From NCBI GenBank assembly GCA_963383645.1, contig OY726560.1:81759593-81823592 (forward strand): 64,000 nucleotides of DNA. Reading direction: 5' to 3'. The notes beneath the pieces were generated by a model, which searched no databases, was not told where the DNA came from, and saw nothing but the letters and a program-made list of their open reading frames with translations. The DNA is from Muscardinus avellanarius (Eukaryota; Chordata; Mammalia; Rodentia; Gliridae). Below, piece by piece: positions 11,012 to 22,529 of this stretch. Position 1 is the stretch's first letter. Each line of letters begins with the position of its first letter. The position numbers and the translations under genes are program-made.

Positions 11012-11253
11012 CAAAGAGCAAACTCGTTAGTGTAAACGGTTGACTCTGATTAGATACCCAAAACACTGATAAATAAGCTGTAATAATCATGCCTTATTAC
11101 CCTTCAACATCTCAATTATATAGTTTAATTATTTATTTGGTGAAATGCAATATTTATTCAATACTATTATCTATTATAAGGTTCTTATCAAATTTAGTCA
11201 ATAGTCCCAGTATTGTCCATTATGGCACTCACTACTACCCCCATTCTCAATTT

Positions 11254-11267
11254 AGAATCCAGTCCAG
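11254..11267. repeat. Target-site duplication around a double SINE, left
   Basis: agaatccagtccag, repeated at 11652-11665, encloses two SINE units. Confidence 0.88.
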
Positions 11268-11406
11268 AGCTGGGCGTTGTAGCACACGTTTGTAATCCCA
11301 GTGTTTGGGAGGCTGAGACCTGAGGATTGTGGTTTGCAGGCAGCCTCAGTTACTTAGTGAGGCCCTTGGCATCTCAATGAGATCCTATTTCAAAATATAG
11401 AATAAA
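11268..11406 (+). mobile_element. B1-like SINE half (first unit of a double SINE)
   Basis: gctgggcgttgtagcacacg through cctatttcaaaatatagaat. It has the B1 half and linker but no dID unit. It runs straight into a second, complete SINE. Confidence 0.82.
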
Positions 11407-11651
11407 GCCAGGTGTGATGGCTCATTCTTGTAATCCCAGTGCTTGGAAGGCTGAGACAGGAGGATTGCACAGGTTTGAAGCCAGCCTCAGCTACTTAGTG
11501 AGGCTTTCAGCAACTTTAGTGAGACCCTGTTTCCAAATACAATATAAAATAGGTCTGGGAGTATAGCCTGGAGGTAGAAAGCCCCTGGGTTCCACCCCCA
11601 GTACCACAAAAAAAATAAAATAAAAATAAATAAATAAAAGAAATAAAAAAA
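11407..11651 (+). mobile_element. B1-dID dimeric SINE (second unit)
   Basis: gccaggtgtgatggctcatt, B1 half, linker, dID unit (gggagtatagcctggaggta), ending agtaccac plus an A-rich tail with AAATA repeats. It shares one target duplication with the preceding half SINE. Confidence 0.88.
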
Positions 11652-12319
11652 AGAATCCAGTCCAGGAAAACACATTTTATTTAGTTATAGGATGATTTTT
11701 AATCAGCTTTTATCAGCTTTTTTTTTCATGATATTTACATTGTTAGCAGAATATAGTCTAGTATTTAGAGTGTGACTAATGTTTCTTCAGGGTTTTAGGC
11801 AGGTTATGATTTTCCAGCAGGTATAGTATGTAAGAAATGAGTTCATTCATGTGTATAAAACATCAATAGGCACACGATGTCAAGCTGTCCCATGTTGGTG
11901 ATACTAACTTTAGTCATTTGGTTTTGTGTATTGGCACTGTGTGTATTAGCAAGAAATCTGTGGAGAGACATTTTTCCATCAAACTTTCAACAATCATTAT
12001 AGTAGCCATGATATTTCTTTCCTGATTACTGTGGATGACTGCATTCTGGTGGCTTTAAATTCTATTATTTTTGTACATTTATGATGTAACATTCAACTGG
12101 TTTCCCTCCTTAACTAGTATTTATCTCTGTATTTCCTTATTATCAATACAAACTTTTCTATTCTTATTCAATAGATTATAAAAAATTACTATAATATTTT
12201 AGCATCTGCCTTTTACCTCACTCCTAACCTCTGCATTATTGTTTTTAATCAGATAGGATATATTATAATTTTTAAAAATTAGGTGAAAAAGTCCAAGTTT
12301 TTCTCAATAGTTAATGGTT

Positions 12320-12395
12320 TCTTCCTTCCTCCCTTTCTTCCTTCCCTCCTCTTTCTTTTCTCCTCTCCCTTATCCATTTTCTTTCCTTTTTCTTC
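12320..12395. repeat. Pyrimidine-rich low-complexity tract
   Basis: Imperfect TTCC/TTTC run next to a SINE. Confidence 0.8.
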
Positions 12396-12399
12396 GCTC

Positions 12400-12581
12400 T
12401 GGTACTAGGTATTGAACTCAGGGGTCTTCTATATGGAAGCTGAAACCTCAGGGCCTTTTTATTTATCTTTTAATTTTTGAAATGAAGCCTCACTAGGTTG
12501 CTGAGGCTGGCTTCGGACCTTTGATTCTGTCTCTTCTTCCCAAGTATTGGAATTACAGGTGTGCACCACCACACCGAGTTG
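12400..12581 (-). mobile_element. B1-dID SINE, diverged
   Basis: ctggtactaggtattgaact ... gcaccaccacaccgagt. The order is as in the other reverse copies, with many substitutions. Confidence 0.78.
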
Positions 12582-12589
12582 CCTTTCTT

Positions 12590-12812
12590 TTTTATAAAAT
12601 AATTTTTTATTGGTGTGTTGTAATTTATATGATAATGAGATTCGCAGTGACACATTCTTATATGCATTTAACATTATTTGGTCTGTTTCCTTCCTCAAGC
12701 TTTTCTTTCTCCTCTCCTCCTTCTTCCTCCAATCCATCCCACTACTCTACTGACCTGTTTTCATGAGATCTACTTTCTTTATTGGATTTCTGTTCTAATT
12801 TTTCACAAAATA
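12590..12812 (-). mobile_element. L1 3'UTR fragment
   Basis: Antisense L1 end: attttttattggtgtgttgt followed by the C/T-rich complement of the G-rich 3'UTR tract. No ORF sequence is attached. Confidence 0.6.
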
Positions 12813-12835
12813 GACATTTGGTGTTTTATTTTTCT

Positions 12836-13035
12836 TTATTTTGGTACTGGGGATATTGAATCCAGGGGCATTCTACCTCTGAACTACATGCTTAGTCCTA
12901 TTTTATTTTTATTTTGAAACCGATCTCTACATGGCTGAAGGTCTCCCTAAATTGCTGAGGCTGGTCTCAGCCCAGCAATCCGCCTGTTCCAGCCTCCCAA
13001 GTGCTAGGATTACAGGCATTTGTCACAATGGCTGG
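12836..13035 (-). mobile_element. B1-dID dimeric SINE
   Basis: tggtactggggatattgaat ... tgtcacaatggctgg. The reverse copy is complete and moderately diverged. Confidence 0.82.
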
Positions 13036-13619
13036 TCCAAGAAAGCTTTTACTTGGAAGATTGCCACAGGCATTTAGTCACGGGCCTCTTCTGAGAGGAG
13101 ACTTGGGCTTCTGCAGCTGTTGCTGATAAAGCAGGGCAGCCTCTTTTGAGAATGGTTGGGATAAGGTTATTACTATTCTTTTTGTGGTGACAGTCACTTT
13201 TATAATTTGCTTTTCTCATTCTCAGATGCTTTTGATATGTGTTGGAGGAGGCAGAGATGATGTCTTCTGATTAGATTAGGATGATTGTCCCATCAGCAGG
13301 CTAAGTGTCTCCACTGGCAACCCATTTGAATCTTCCTCCTCAGAGAACACCTGTTCTGAGGAATCACTTTTTTTTTTTTTCTTTCCTGATTATGGTCCAA
13401 AAACACACCCCAGAAGAGGTCATTTCAGGAGAGAAAGTTGAATCCATGATTTTCAGGCCCCTTTTTTCTTACAAAGGCAATACTTAGCAAGTTCCTCTTA
13501 GTTCAGTAAAGTGCTCATATTAATGGGGCAGACATATTCTTTGAGTCACTTCATATAAAATGAAATATTTATAAAATAACCAGAATCTAGTATCTTTCTG
13601 CATTTTGCTTCTCCACTCT
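13036..13619. other. Unassigned DNA
   Basis: Nothing recognisable apart from a T-run at about 13369-13380. Confidence 0.4.
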
Positions 13620-14340
13620 ATTCAACATTGTGTTTTAAAGTTTTATCGGCAAAAATATAACTGCAGTTTATTCATTTTGTGGTCGTATAGAATTCTATGA
13701 CATGACTAGATCGCAAGTTTCCATTTTTCCATTTTGTAATCAGCATGTACTTAGATCATTTTGCCATAACTACAGACTACTGTTATGAATAATTTTGTAC
13801 TTATTTCTTGATAAATGTGTGAGAATTTTTTAGTGCATATGGATAGACGTAGAATTGCTCTGCTGTTGGAGCTGTGCATATCTTAAACTTTGACAGGGAA
13901 AGCCAAATTATTTTCCAACATAAGTATATAATGCACATTCCTGTTGACGGTGTACAGGAGCTCCTGTTGCTCTCCAGACTCACCTATACTTAGTGCTGTG
14001 TAACTTTTAAATATTTGCCTCCTTGCTAAATGTGGCTTTAATGTGTATTTCATGATTTCTAAAATATTTGAGCATATTATTGAATGTATTGGTAATTTGT
14101 ATTTCTTTTATGGTGAAACACCTAATGGATTTATCTTTTTTATTGATTATAAGAATGCTCTACAATATTATGTATGCAAATCCTTTGCCAATTAGTCATT
14201 TTAAGATATCTAAATTTGTCTACTTTTCTCATTCTTTGTGTATTTGATGTTCTTCCACATGGATTTCTCGTCATTTTTTAAGTCTATTAATGTTTCAGAA
14301 GCTAAACTCAATTTTTATTTAAAATTCTCATAGATCTTTT
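13620..14340 (-). mobile_element. Old L1 3' region in antisense
   Basis: Shows the antisense L1 ORF2/3'UTR pattern: ttatgaataattttgtactt, a gaattgctctgc-type segment, ttttccaacataag, ttgccaattagtcattttaa. Very diverged. It probably continues at 14690-14893 and 15917-16195 behind later insertions. Confidence 0.6.
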
Positions 14341-14359
14341 GGATCTACTTTGTCACATA

Positions 14360-14366
<7 letters not shown>

Positions 14367-14449
<83 letters not shown>
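14367..14449. repeat. (CA)n-(TA)n microsatellite
   Basis: A pure AC run followed without a break by a pure AT run. Confidence 0.97.
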
Positions 14450-14450
<1 letters not shown>

Positions 14451-14467
14451 CTGTTTTGACTCTATTT

Positions 14468-14683
14468 CTTTTTTTTTTTTTTTTTTTTTGCAGGTCTGGG
14501 GATAGAACCCAGGGGCATTCGACCTCCAAGCTACACTCCCTGCACTATTTTTTATTCTTTATTTTTGAAACCAGGTCTGACTGAGTTGCAGAGGGCCTTA
14601 CTAAGTAGCTGAGGCTGTCCGCGATCCTCCAGTCTCAGCCTCCTGAATGCTGGGATTACAAGTGTGCGCCACCATGCCCGGCT
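14468..14683 (-). mobile_element. B1-dID dimeric SINE
   Basis: Long poly-T, gcaggtctggggatagaacc, T-rich linker, B1 half ending accatgcccggctc. ctctatt on both sides is a short possible target duplication. Confidence 0.88.
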
Positions 14684-14903
14684 CTATTATTTATTTTTCA
14701 GAACTTTACTTTCTAACTATTATTACTGGGGAAAAATATAATTAAAATTTTTATGTTGTGCTTGTATTCATTAATTTTTCTGAACTTTGAACAGTAAATA
14801 ATTCTTCAAATTTTTTGCTTCTTTTTAATGTAACTGATCATAAATCTTCAAGTAGACAGTGATGTTTCTTTCTTCATAGTACTTATTTCTCTTCTTATTT
14901 GGG

Positions 14904-15905
14904 GATTTATTATTATTTTATTTTATTGGTATACTATAGTTTCACATCATAATGTGGATCATATTGACAGTGGCATACATTCACACAGTATTTGGTCCCC
15001 CCTTCCCCTGCTTTCCCCTCCCGACAATGAGTGTCCAGGTGACTATGCTACATTCACACTTATACACATATTTGAATGTAGCTCCTCCATTAATCAACCT
15101 CAGCCTTCTTCCTCTCCTACCCTTCCTTTCTAGCTTTGTTTAAGTTTGCCCTCCATTATCTGCAGTCCCTCTGGTATTCCTAATACTCCCTAGTTTGAGA
15201 ATATTAGAGAAACATATGTCACTTCTCTTTCTGTGCGTGGCTAATCTCACTTAACATAATGTTCCCCAGGCAGGTCTTTCCATCTTCTTGTGAGTAGCAT
15301 GATTTTGTTCTTCTTTATTGCTGAGTAGAATTCCACTGTGTGTATTTCCCATAATTTTGAAATCCATTCATCTGTTGATGGAGACCTAGGTTGATTCCAT
15401 ATTTTGGATATTGCAAATTGTGCTGCTATGAACATGGGTATGCATATGTTATTGTAGTTCTCTGATTTCAACCTCCTTGGAAAGATACCAGAAAGTGGTA
15501 TAACTGGGTCATATGGTGGATCCATTCCCAGTTTTCTAAGGAATCGCCACACTCATCTTTACCAGCCACTATTCTGATATCCAGAATATACAAAGAGTTC
15601 GAAAAACTACACTAGCAAAACAAATAATCCAATCAAGAAATGGGCAACTGAATTGAATAGATACTTCACAAAAGAAGAAATACAAATGGCCAATAGATAC
15701 ATGAAAAAATGTTCAACATCATTAGCCATCAGGGAGATGCAAATCAAGACTACGCTGAGATTCCATCTAACCCGAATCAGAGTGGCAAGCATAAAGAAGT
15801 CAAATAATAACAAATGGTGATGAGGATGTGGGGAAATAGGAACTCTTACACTGTTGGTGGGAGTGCAAACTAGTTCAGCTGCTATGGAGATCAGTGTGGA
15901 GATTC
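14904..15905 (-). mobile_element. Twin-primed (5'-inverted) L1 insertion
   Basis: The 14904-15557 part is antisense L1: the 3'UTR and ORF2 end, including a tail-end frame of about 101 codons at 15247-15552. The 15558-15905 part is sense L1 ORF2 (gggcaactgaattgaataga, catgaaaaaatgttcaacat, ggagtgcaaactagttcagc). One duplication, cttatttggg (14894 and 15906), encloses both. Opposite orientations inside one insertion are the classic twin-priming product. The 3'UTR is an older type ending attggtatactatagtttca in antisense. Confidence 0.85.
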
Positions 15906-15916
15906 CTTATTTGGGA

Positions 15917-16195
15917 ACTAAAAAGTCATTTTATCATTAAACATGTTTGTTGTAGGAGTTTCTTTATCATTCATGGCTAAATTCTTCAGAAATTCTCCCC
16001 CTCATATTGAAATATTTCCCCTCCATTAATCTGTTAATGTGATATATTATGCAATAATATATTTTCTAATGTATGAACCTGATATTATATATCTTATTAT
16101 ACATTGCTGGATTCAGTTTACTATTATGATTTCTATGATTATGTTCATGAGAAATATCTCCTGTAATTTTTCTCTTAGAATTTTTCTGTTTTCTT
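15917..16195 (-). mobile_element. Old L1 ORF2 fragment, antisense
   Basis: ttaatctgttaatgtgatat, ttgctggattcagtttacta and atgttcatgagaaatatct match antisense L1 ORF2. Highly diverged. Confidence 0.6.
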
Positions 16196-16554
16196 ATATA
16201 TCAATATTACATTTACATAGATTCCCAAGTTTATTGGCTTACCACCCCCTTTTACCCATACTTCCAGTGTTCCTATTTTTATTCACTTCCTTCCCACCAG
16301 TTGCCCTGGAGGCTATCACTGCGTCCCTCATCACCTTAGTTCAGGAATATGTGCATTAGCATAGTAAAATAAGTCACATGGTATTCACTTTTCCACTTTT
16401 CCAGGGTTTGTTAAAGATTACAGAATTCACTAATAAAATCAAATGAGCCTCATGTCGATTTTGTAGAAGGATTCAAATCACCTGATTAATATCTTTAGGG
16501 TTTAAAGTAACACTCAGATTTCCTATACCCCCTCTTCTTAATTAGTTATTTAAT

Positions 16555-17060
16555 GTGCCACTCCATTCACCATTTTAAAGTAAACAGTTTAGTGTTGTAC
16601 AACCATTCCTACCTTCTATTTCTAGAACATTCTCATTACCCCAGCACCCCACTCCTTTTTGTAGTCACTCCCTATTCCTTTTCATCTCTAGCCCAGTGCA
16701 GCTCAAGCCTACTTTCTGTCTCTATGGACTTTTCCATTCTGAAAAACTCATTTAAATGGAATAATATAATGTGTGACATTTTGTGCATATTTTCTTTCAC
16801 TTAACATAGTGTTTTGGTGATCTATTTATTTAGCATTTATTAGTATTTCATTTATTTCTAAGGATCAATAAACTTCCATTGTATGAAGAGACCACATTTG
16901 GTTAATCCACTCATTGATCCATGACCATGGGCTTTTTTTTCTTTCTTTTTTTTTTTTACTATTGTAAAGAATGCTGCTATAAATTTTTATGAACAAGTTT
17001 GTGTGGAATATATGTGTTAAAATCTCTTGTATATATACTTGGAAATAAGATTTCTTGCTC
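16555..17060 (-). mobile_element. Old L1 3' end, antisense (left part)
   Basis: Recognised by tagaacattctcattacccc, ctgtctctatggacttttcc, aatggaataatataatgtgt and atgctgctataaatttttat. It continues at 17597-17790 after a younger L1 inserted into it. Confidence 0.7.
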
Positions 17061-17072
17061 ATGTAGTGTTTC

Positions 17073-17584
17073 ATGTTTTTCTTTCCTTCTTTTTTCTTTT
17101 TATTTCTTTTTAAAATTTTTATTGGTGCATTATATTCATACACCATATTGAGGTAAAAACTTGTGTGTACATACATGTACACATCACTGATTTAACTCCT
17201 ACTCAATTCCCACCCCATTTTCTCCCCATCCCTCCTTCCCTTGCTTGGCTTAGTGGTTGACTTCGATACGTTTAAGTGCATTGTGTGTTTTAGAGAATTT
17301 CCTTCTTCTCCCCTCCCATCCCCTCATTTAGGTTGTCTTGTTGGCTCCTCTATAGGATTTCCTTTTTCATCTAGAGTTCCTCCTATGACCCATTTCTCCT
17401 TAGCTTTCACATATTAGAGAAAGCATCTGATTTCTTATTTTTTTGTGACTGACTAATCTCACTTAGCATAATGTCCTCCAGTTCCAACCATTTCCCTGAA
17501 AATGATGTAATTGAGTTTTTTTGATGGCTGAGTAAAATTCCATTGTGTACATATACCACAGTTTTGTAATCCAGTCATCTGTTG
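17073..17584 (-). mobile_element. Young L1 3' end (5'-truncated)
   Basis: Antisense L1: a T-rich tail, attggtgcattatattcata, 3'UTR, then the ORF2 C-terminal end (taatctcacttagcataatg, tggctgagtaaaattccatt). A 12-bp duplication, atgtagtgtttc, lies at 17061 and 17585. Its 3' end matches that of the HAL1-like copies, so this is a likely sample of the autonomous helper lineage. Confidence 0.88.
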
Positions 17585-17596
17585 ATGTAGTGTTTC

Positions 17597-17790
17597 CATT
17601 ATTAACTTTTTGAGACTATTAAATTGTTTTCCAATGTAACTATACCATTATACTTTCCCATTAGTAATATATGATGGTTCCAATGTAACCATATCCTTGT
17701 CAACACTCCTTTTTGTCTATCTTTTGGTTTTAGCTGTCCTAATGACTCATAGTTATTCCTTTTGTGATCATGGTATCTTCCCTGCTGGGT
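17597..17790 (-). mobile_element. Old L1 3' end, antisense (right part)
   Basis: actttttgagactattaaat, tgttttccaatgtaactata and ctgtcctaatgactcatagt continue the element at 16555-17060. Confidence 0.65.
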
Positions 17791-18544
17791 AAGTATTAGT
17801 AATTCCTTTTTGAATCAGTTTGTGTAACTTATCCAGGAACACTGTCTATTTCAACCCAGTTTTTAATTTTTAAGTTTCTTAATTCCTTTTAAAATGTGCC
17901 TTCCTTTTAAACTTTTGATCAACTTTGCTAAATATTCATCAACTTATTATTTTAGAAGAAAAAAATTAATCCTTTCTATTGTATCTTTGAGCTTATTTCT
18001 ATTTTGTCATTATCATTTTTTTGGAGAAAAGACCATTGACCTCTCCTTTAATTGATTTGGGTGCCCTCTTTTTTGGCACCCTCTTTTATGTATTTTTATA
18101 ATCCTTTCTTTGTGTTTTGTTTCCTATATCTGCACATTCCTCACCTTCAGGCAAGGTGGCAGCCTCCTGTGAGTCTAATCACCCAGCAGCTCAGTGCATC
18201 AGAGCTCCCTTTGGATGGGGTTCAGGCTAAATTAACTCTTTTGATCTGCTGCTGTGTCCCTGGTGCTAAATCCAGTCACTCTCTCTGGCTAGCACATCTT
18301 CTCTCATGACTGAACCCAGGACTTTTTCAGAGTTAACCCATTCCTCTTGCTCATGCCCCTTCCTAGCTTATATAAGGCAGGTTCCAGGATTTTTCACATT
18401 GCTGCTTCTTTGCTCTTGGCAGCTCACCTAACATTTCCCTTAGAAATATTTTTTCTAGTTGCTTTCACATGTAAAATGCCACTGTCAAGCCTATTTGTAA
18501 ACTGTATGCAAAACAATTCTTAGTTGTGAATTTTAACAAATGTA
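17791..18544. other. Unassigned DNA
   Basis: Contains a short hairpin (gggtgcc ... ggcaccc, near 18059-18083) and a TATA-like tatataagg near 18369 with no transcript evidence. No gene model is supported. Confidence 0.4.
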
Positions 18545-18765
18545 AAGCTATAATTTTCTAGCATTCCTTGGGTGTTTTCTATTTGCCAGGGCTTGCTTTA
18601 AATATCATGTAGCATTATCTCATATATTAATCCTTTCAATTATCTCCCAAAGAAGGTCATATTTAAAACCTCTTATTTTGTAGACGAGGAAGTTGAAGCA
18701 TAGTGGATTGACTGTCATACATATTTTTTCTTGCTATCGAATGGATTTGACCTAGATGGTCTGAT
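18545..18765 (-). mobile_element. MIR SINE remnant
   Basis: Antisense MIR: ttttctatttgccagggctt, ttatctcatatattaatcct, ttttgtagacgaggaagttg. Confidence 0.65.
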
Positions 18766-18774
18766 TTCTCTGTC

Positions 18775-18866
<92 letters not shown>
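18775..18866. repeat. (TCTG)n-(TC)n-(AC)n compound microsatellite
   Basis: Three pure runs in series. Confidence 0.97.
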
Positions 18867-18869
<3 letters not shown>

Positions 18870-18896
18870 AACCCAGGAATGCTTTTATCAACTAAA

Positions 18897-18957
18897 TTTT
18901 TTTTGGGGGTGGTACTGGGGTTCCTGGAAACCCTTCTACCTCCAGGCTACATCCAGA

Positions 18958-19019
<62 letters not shown>

Positions 19020-19099
19020 CAGGGTCTCTTAAGTCAGCAAGACTGGCTTGTGCGATCCTTCTGTCTCCGCCTCCCAAGCATGGACCACCACGCCGGGCT
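18897..19099 (-). mobile_element. B1-dID SINE, variant subfamily, with an AT expansion in its linker
   Basis: The dID half carries ttcctggaaacccttctacc, shared with the SINE at 47808. The linker between the halves is replaced by a pure (AT)n run at about 18962-19015. The B1 half has tcttaagtcagcaagactgg and is shortened. Confidence 0.85.
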
Positions 19100-19117
19100 T
19101 ATCAACTGAATTATATC

Positions 19118-19252
19118 CCCAGATCTTTTCATGTTTTATTTTGAGACTAGGTTTCAGCAGGTTGTTCAGGCTGGCCTGAAACCTGCAATCCTTCTGCGTA
19201 ATCTCTTGAGTTGCTGGAATTAAAAGCATGTGGTGTCACTGTTCCCAACCCA
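19118..19252 (-). mobile_element. B1-like SINE monomer, old
   Basis: ttttattttgagactaggtt, caggctggcctgaaacctgc and tgctggaattaaaagcatgt. No dID half. Confidence 0.65.
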
Positions 19253-19789
19253 GAGACTATCTTTTGAAGTATAAAACACAGCATCCCAATGAATAAAACC
19301 ATGTGTGTGGAGTAGTGAGCCTTGCTCAGGTCACTCAGTATGTTCTCACAGAATGTTTGCGTCTTCTTCTCATATGCATATGATTTGGGGACAGCAACAG
19401 GATTCTTAGCCACAAAGCTTTAAAACTGACCATTAGCTAGCTAGGAACATAATGCCAATAGTGGCAGCTTTGGGCTCATGCTATAAACTCTCAAGAATAG
19501 ATCAGCCTGTTAGTTGTATTCCTGCTTAAGCCTGACTCAAAAAATACATGTAAACTTTCAAATTTTATTTGGGCTAGAAACCTCCCCCTTTAATATAGCA
19601 AACTGAATAAACTGTTTGATAACATCATCTATAAATTTTGTTTGATTATCAGCATCTTACTATTGATGACTTTTATATACAGCTTATATCCTTAACAAAA
19701 ATATAATTTTTCTCTTTACGTGTTTTACTATGAAGAACACATATCTCTGTGTTGAACTGTGAATTGGAACAACGAATCTCATAACTTTT

Positions 19790-20004
19790 TATTTTAATTT
19801 TTTTGCGGTACTATTGATGGAACACAGGTCATTTTACCTCTGACCTACATCCCCAGCCCTATTTTTTATTCTTTATTTTGAAACAGGGTCTCACTGAGTT
19901 GCAAAGGGCCTCACTATGTAGCTGAGGCTGTCTATGAACCGTGATTCTTCTGTCTCAACCTCCCAAATGCTGGGATTACTAGTGTGTGCCAGCACGCCTG
20001 GCTT
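19790..20004 (-). mobile_element. B1-dID dimeric SINE
   Basis: tttttttgcggtactattga, dID half, linker, B1 half ending gccagcacgcctggct. An imperfect duplication, aatctc..aactttt, flanks it. Confidence 0.85.
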
Positions 20005-22190
20005 CAAATCTCCTAACTTTTATAACATAGATTCTTTTCACTTTGTTTAGAAAAGCAGATAGGGCAGAATTAGCAATAAAAGCAATAAAAATACTGGGCA
20101 CAGACATGAGTGTCTGAGAGCCCTCACAGCACACCCAGATTCTGGGATCAGGTGCATTAGCAACCAGACCTTCTGTGGTATTTGAATCAATATACTCTTG
20201 AAGTGTGAAAGGTCTATAGATGTAATCAAGCCCGATGCCTTTACTTTGCTGAGGGGGAAGTGGAGGCTCCGAGAAGAGATGTGACTTGGGAGGGTGGTCA
20301 CCTTTGAACCTGGGCCAGACATTCGGAATCTTCTCTTTGAAAGACAGAGACCAGACCATTTCTGGTGACATGCACTTGGGCATAAACTGTCAATGTCTGA
20401 GGCTGGAGGTCAAAAGATTGTGAGGAGAAAGTTTTGAGTTGTTAAAAAATAGCATGACCCCATGAAGCCAAAATGTCTTTCGAAAGTAATGGAAACAGAT
20501 TTGTGGGGTTAAACCTGAACATAGTTCAGAAAATTTTCAGAATAAACTTCAACTTCTGTGCAATACCACTCTCATTTGGTTGTGGTAAATATAGGCTTCT
20601 GATCAGCAACTTGTCAAATACATTTATTTTTAAATCCTGCTTTACTTAAAAGCACATCTGCAGACTATTCTTAGCAAAGCCATAGACTCAGTAGCACACT
20701 CATTTCTTCAGTGTTGCAGCAATGGAAAAGGATGCTCAAGGGTTAAATTTGGAATTAATAATGTCATTAAAATGGAATGAAAGCAAAGTTAAGCACCTAC
20801 CCAGGCAGTAAGTATCAGGAACCTGTTGATTTTCCTTCATAAGAAGAAATGTTGCAGATTGAATGCATTGTGTGGCTCATTTAAAAACCCAAACTATAAA
20901 ATGGCTTATTTGTTAAAGAATAACACATGGGGGGGAGGTTTGCATATACAGGGAAAATGTAGTGCTTGATATATATGCAGCATTTGAGAAAAATAGGCTG
21001 TACTGAGGGGTGATTTGCAACCAGGTAGCTAGTTGAAGGCAGCTCAATGTGCACAAATTTGGCAGAGATCTGCATCTTTCCACCTGCAAACCCAGCACTG
21101 GTGGTCCTGCAAGGATACACTGAAAAGTTTCAGGTACAGCTAACTTATCTCTAAGTACATATTTTGAATAGATTGGAAAGTTGGATGCCTGCTAGGTCTG
21201 CTCCAGGCACAACTATGACATGAAAACTCTTTTTCCTCCAAACTCTTTTTCTTCTACTGCAGGCACACGGCAAGGTCTTGGTACCATGCTGTGCCTTATC
21301 CTTTCCAGGGTCTGAGAAATGTCCTCTGCCACAGTGCGTCTCCACTCCTCCCTGCAGGCACACTTTCCTCCACTGTACTAGGTCCTAAGGAAGGAGACTC
21401 CTCCTCTGGCCTAGAGCATGATTGACACTGATGAGTAATAGTTCAAACTCATTCTAGTTTATAGGTCACCAAAATAATATATTATCTTTATACGCATACT
21501 AAATGCTTTTGTCTTGATAAAAGGCATGTTCTCTGTAAGTTCTGAGCAACCAACACCAATGCTGGAACAGGGGCCTATTCCAGCAGATGGATGGAGTCAT
21601 AGGGGGATGGGACTGGCCTTGTTTTCAAAAGCAGAACATTCCTTGAACATTTAGAAGTGGTTGTAAACATGCCTGGGTGCACATAGCAAAACTTATACTC
21701 AAGCAGTGTTGATTTTTATGGAATAAGGAGTAGTTTGCTGGGCTGCAGGGTATACTCCACTCTCTCCATGGCAGGGGGAGCTGGCCATGCACACTCTTGT
21801 ATGGCAAGGACAGCTCCATGACAATAATCAGGCACAGTGTCCCTGCACAAAGGATATTTGAGTTAAATGGTTCTTTCACTGAACAATGAAGAAAGCACCC
21901 AAGTAAAAACACATTGAGGTTAATCTTTACTGTGCTGAATGAGTAGAAATCCTATTACCATTAACAGATTTACACATTGAGTCCAACATATCCACAAGAG
22001 ACTGCGTTTGCTAGTATTGTATGATGCATAACAATGATAAACTAAAACCTTAATGCTCTTTATTTCATGAATGTTTATAAGGTTTAACTTTTGTTTCCAT
22101 GTCATCGATCCCAGGACAAAAATATCATTTTTAATCTGTCTTGTATACTATGATTGAATTTCATCTAATTAATACTAATTAATCAATTAC
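20005..22190. other. Unassigned DNA with a 134-codon open frame
   Basis: A minus-strand open frame at 19979-20383 has no recognised domain, and its last codons lie in the neighbouring SINE, so it is probably chance. No exon, LTR or RNA gene is recognised in the block. Confidence 0.4.
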
Positions 22191-22219
22191 ATATATATAT
22201 ATATGAAATATATTCTAAC

Positions 22220-22250
<31 letters not shown>
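22191..22250. repeat. AT and (CA)n microsatellites
   Basis: A short (AT)n run near 22193-22204 and a pure (CA)n run at about 22225-22250. Confidence 0.95.
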
Positions 22251-22253
<3 letters not shown>

Positions 22254-22529
22254 TTCTTAGTATCAAAAAAGAATTAAAGCTCAAAACAACCAAATGAAGA
22301 TTTTACACTGTTAGTTTCTTTTATGAAATATTTTCACAGTTGCAGTTAATTCTCTTCTATTGGTGAGACTATTCAAATCAATTAAAAAGGTTAAATAGGA
22401 ATACTCCATTCAGAGCTGATTCAAATAGGTTACATGTTTTAAAGAATAAGAAGGGCTGAGTCATATGGTAAGTCATTCCATTTCTTTGAGGATAAGACTG
22501 AAGAGCCTGAAGCAACAATAGTCTGCCAT

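Noticed and set aside
19979..20383. 134-codon minus-strand frame as a gene
   Set aside because: Its end lies in a SINE, no domain is recognised, and there is no splice, promoter or polyA context.
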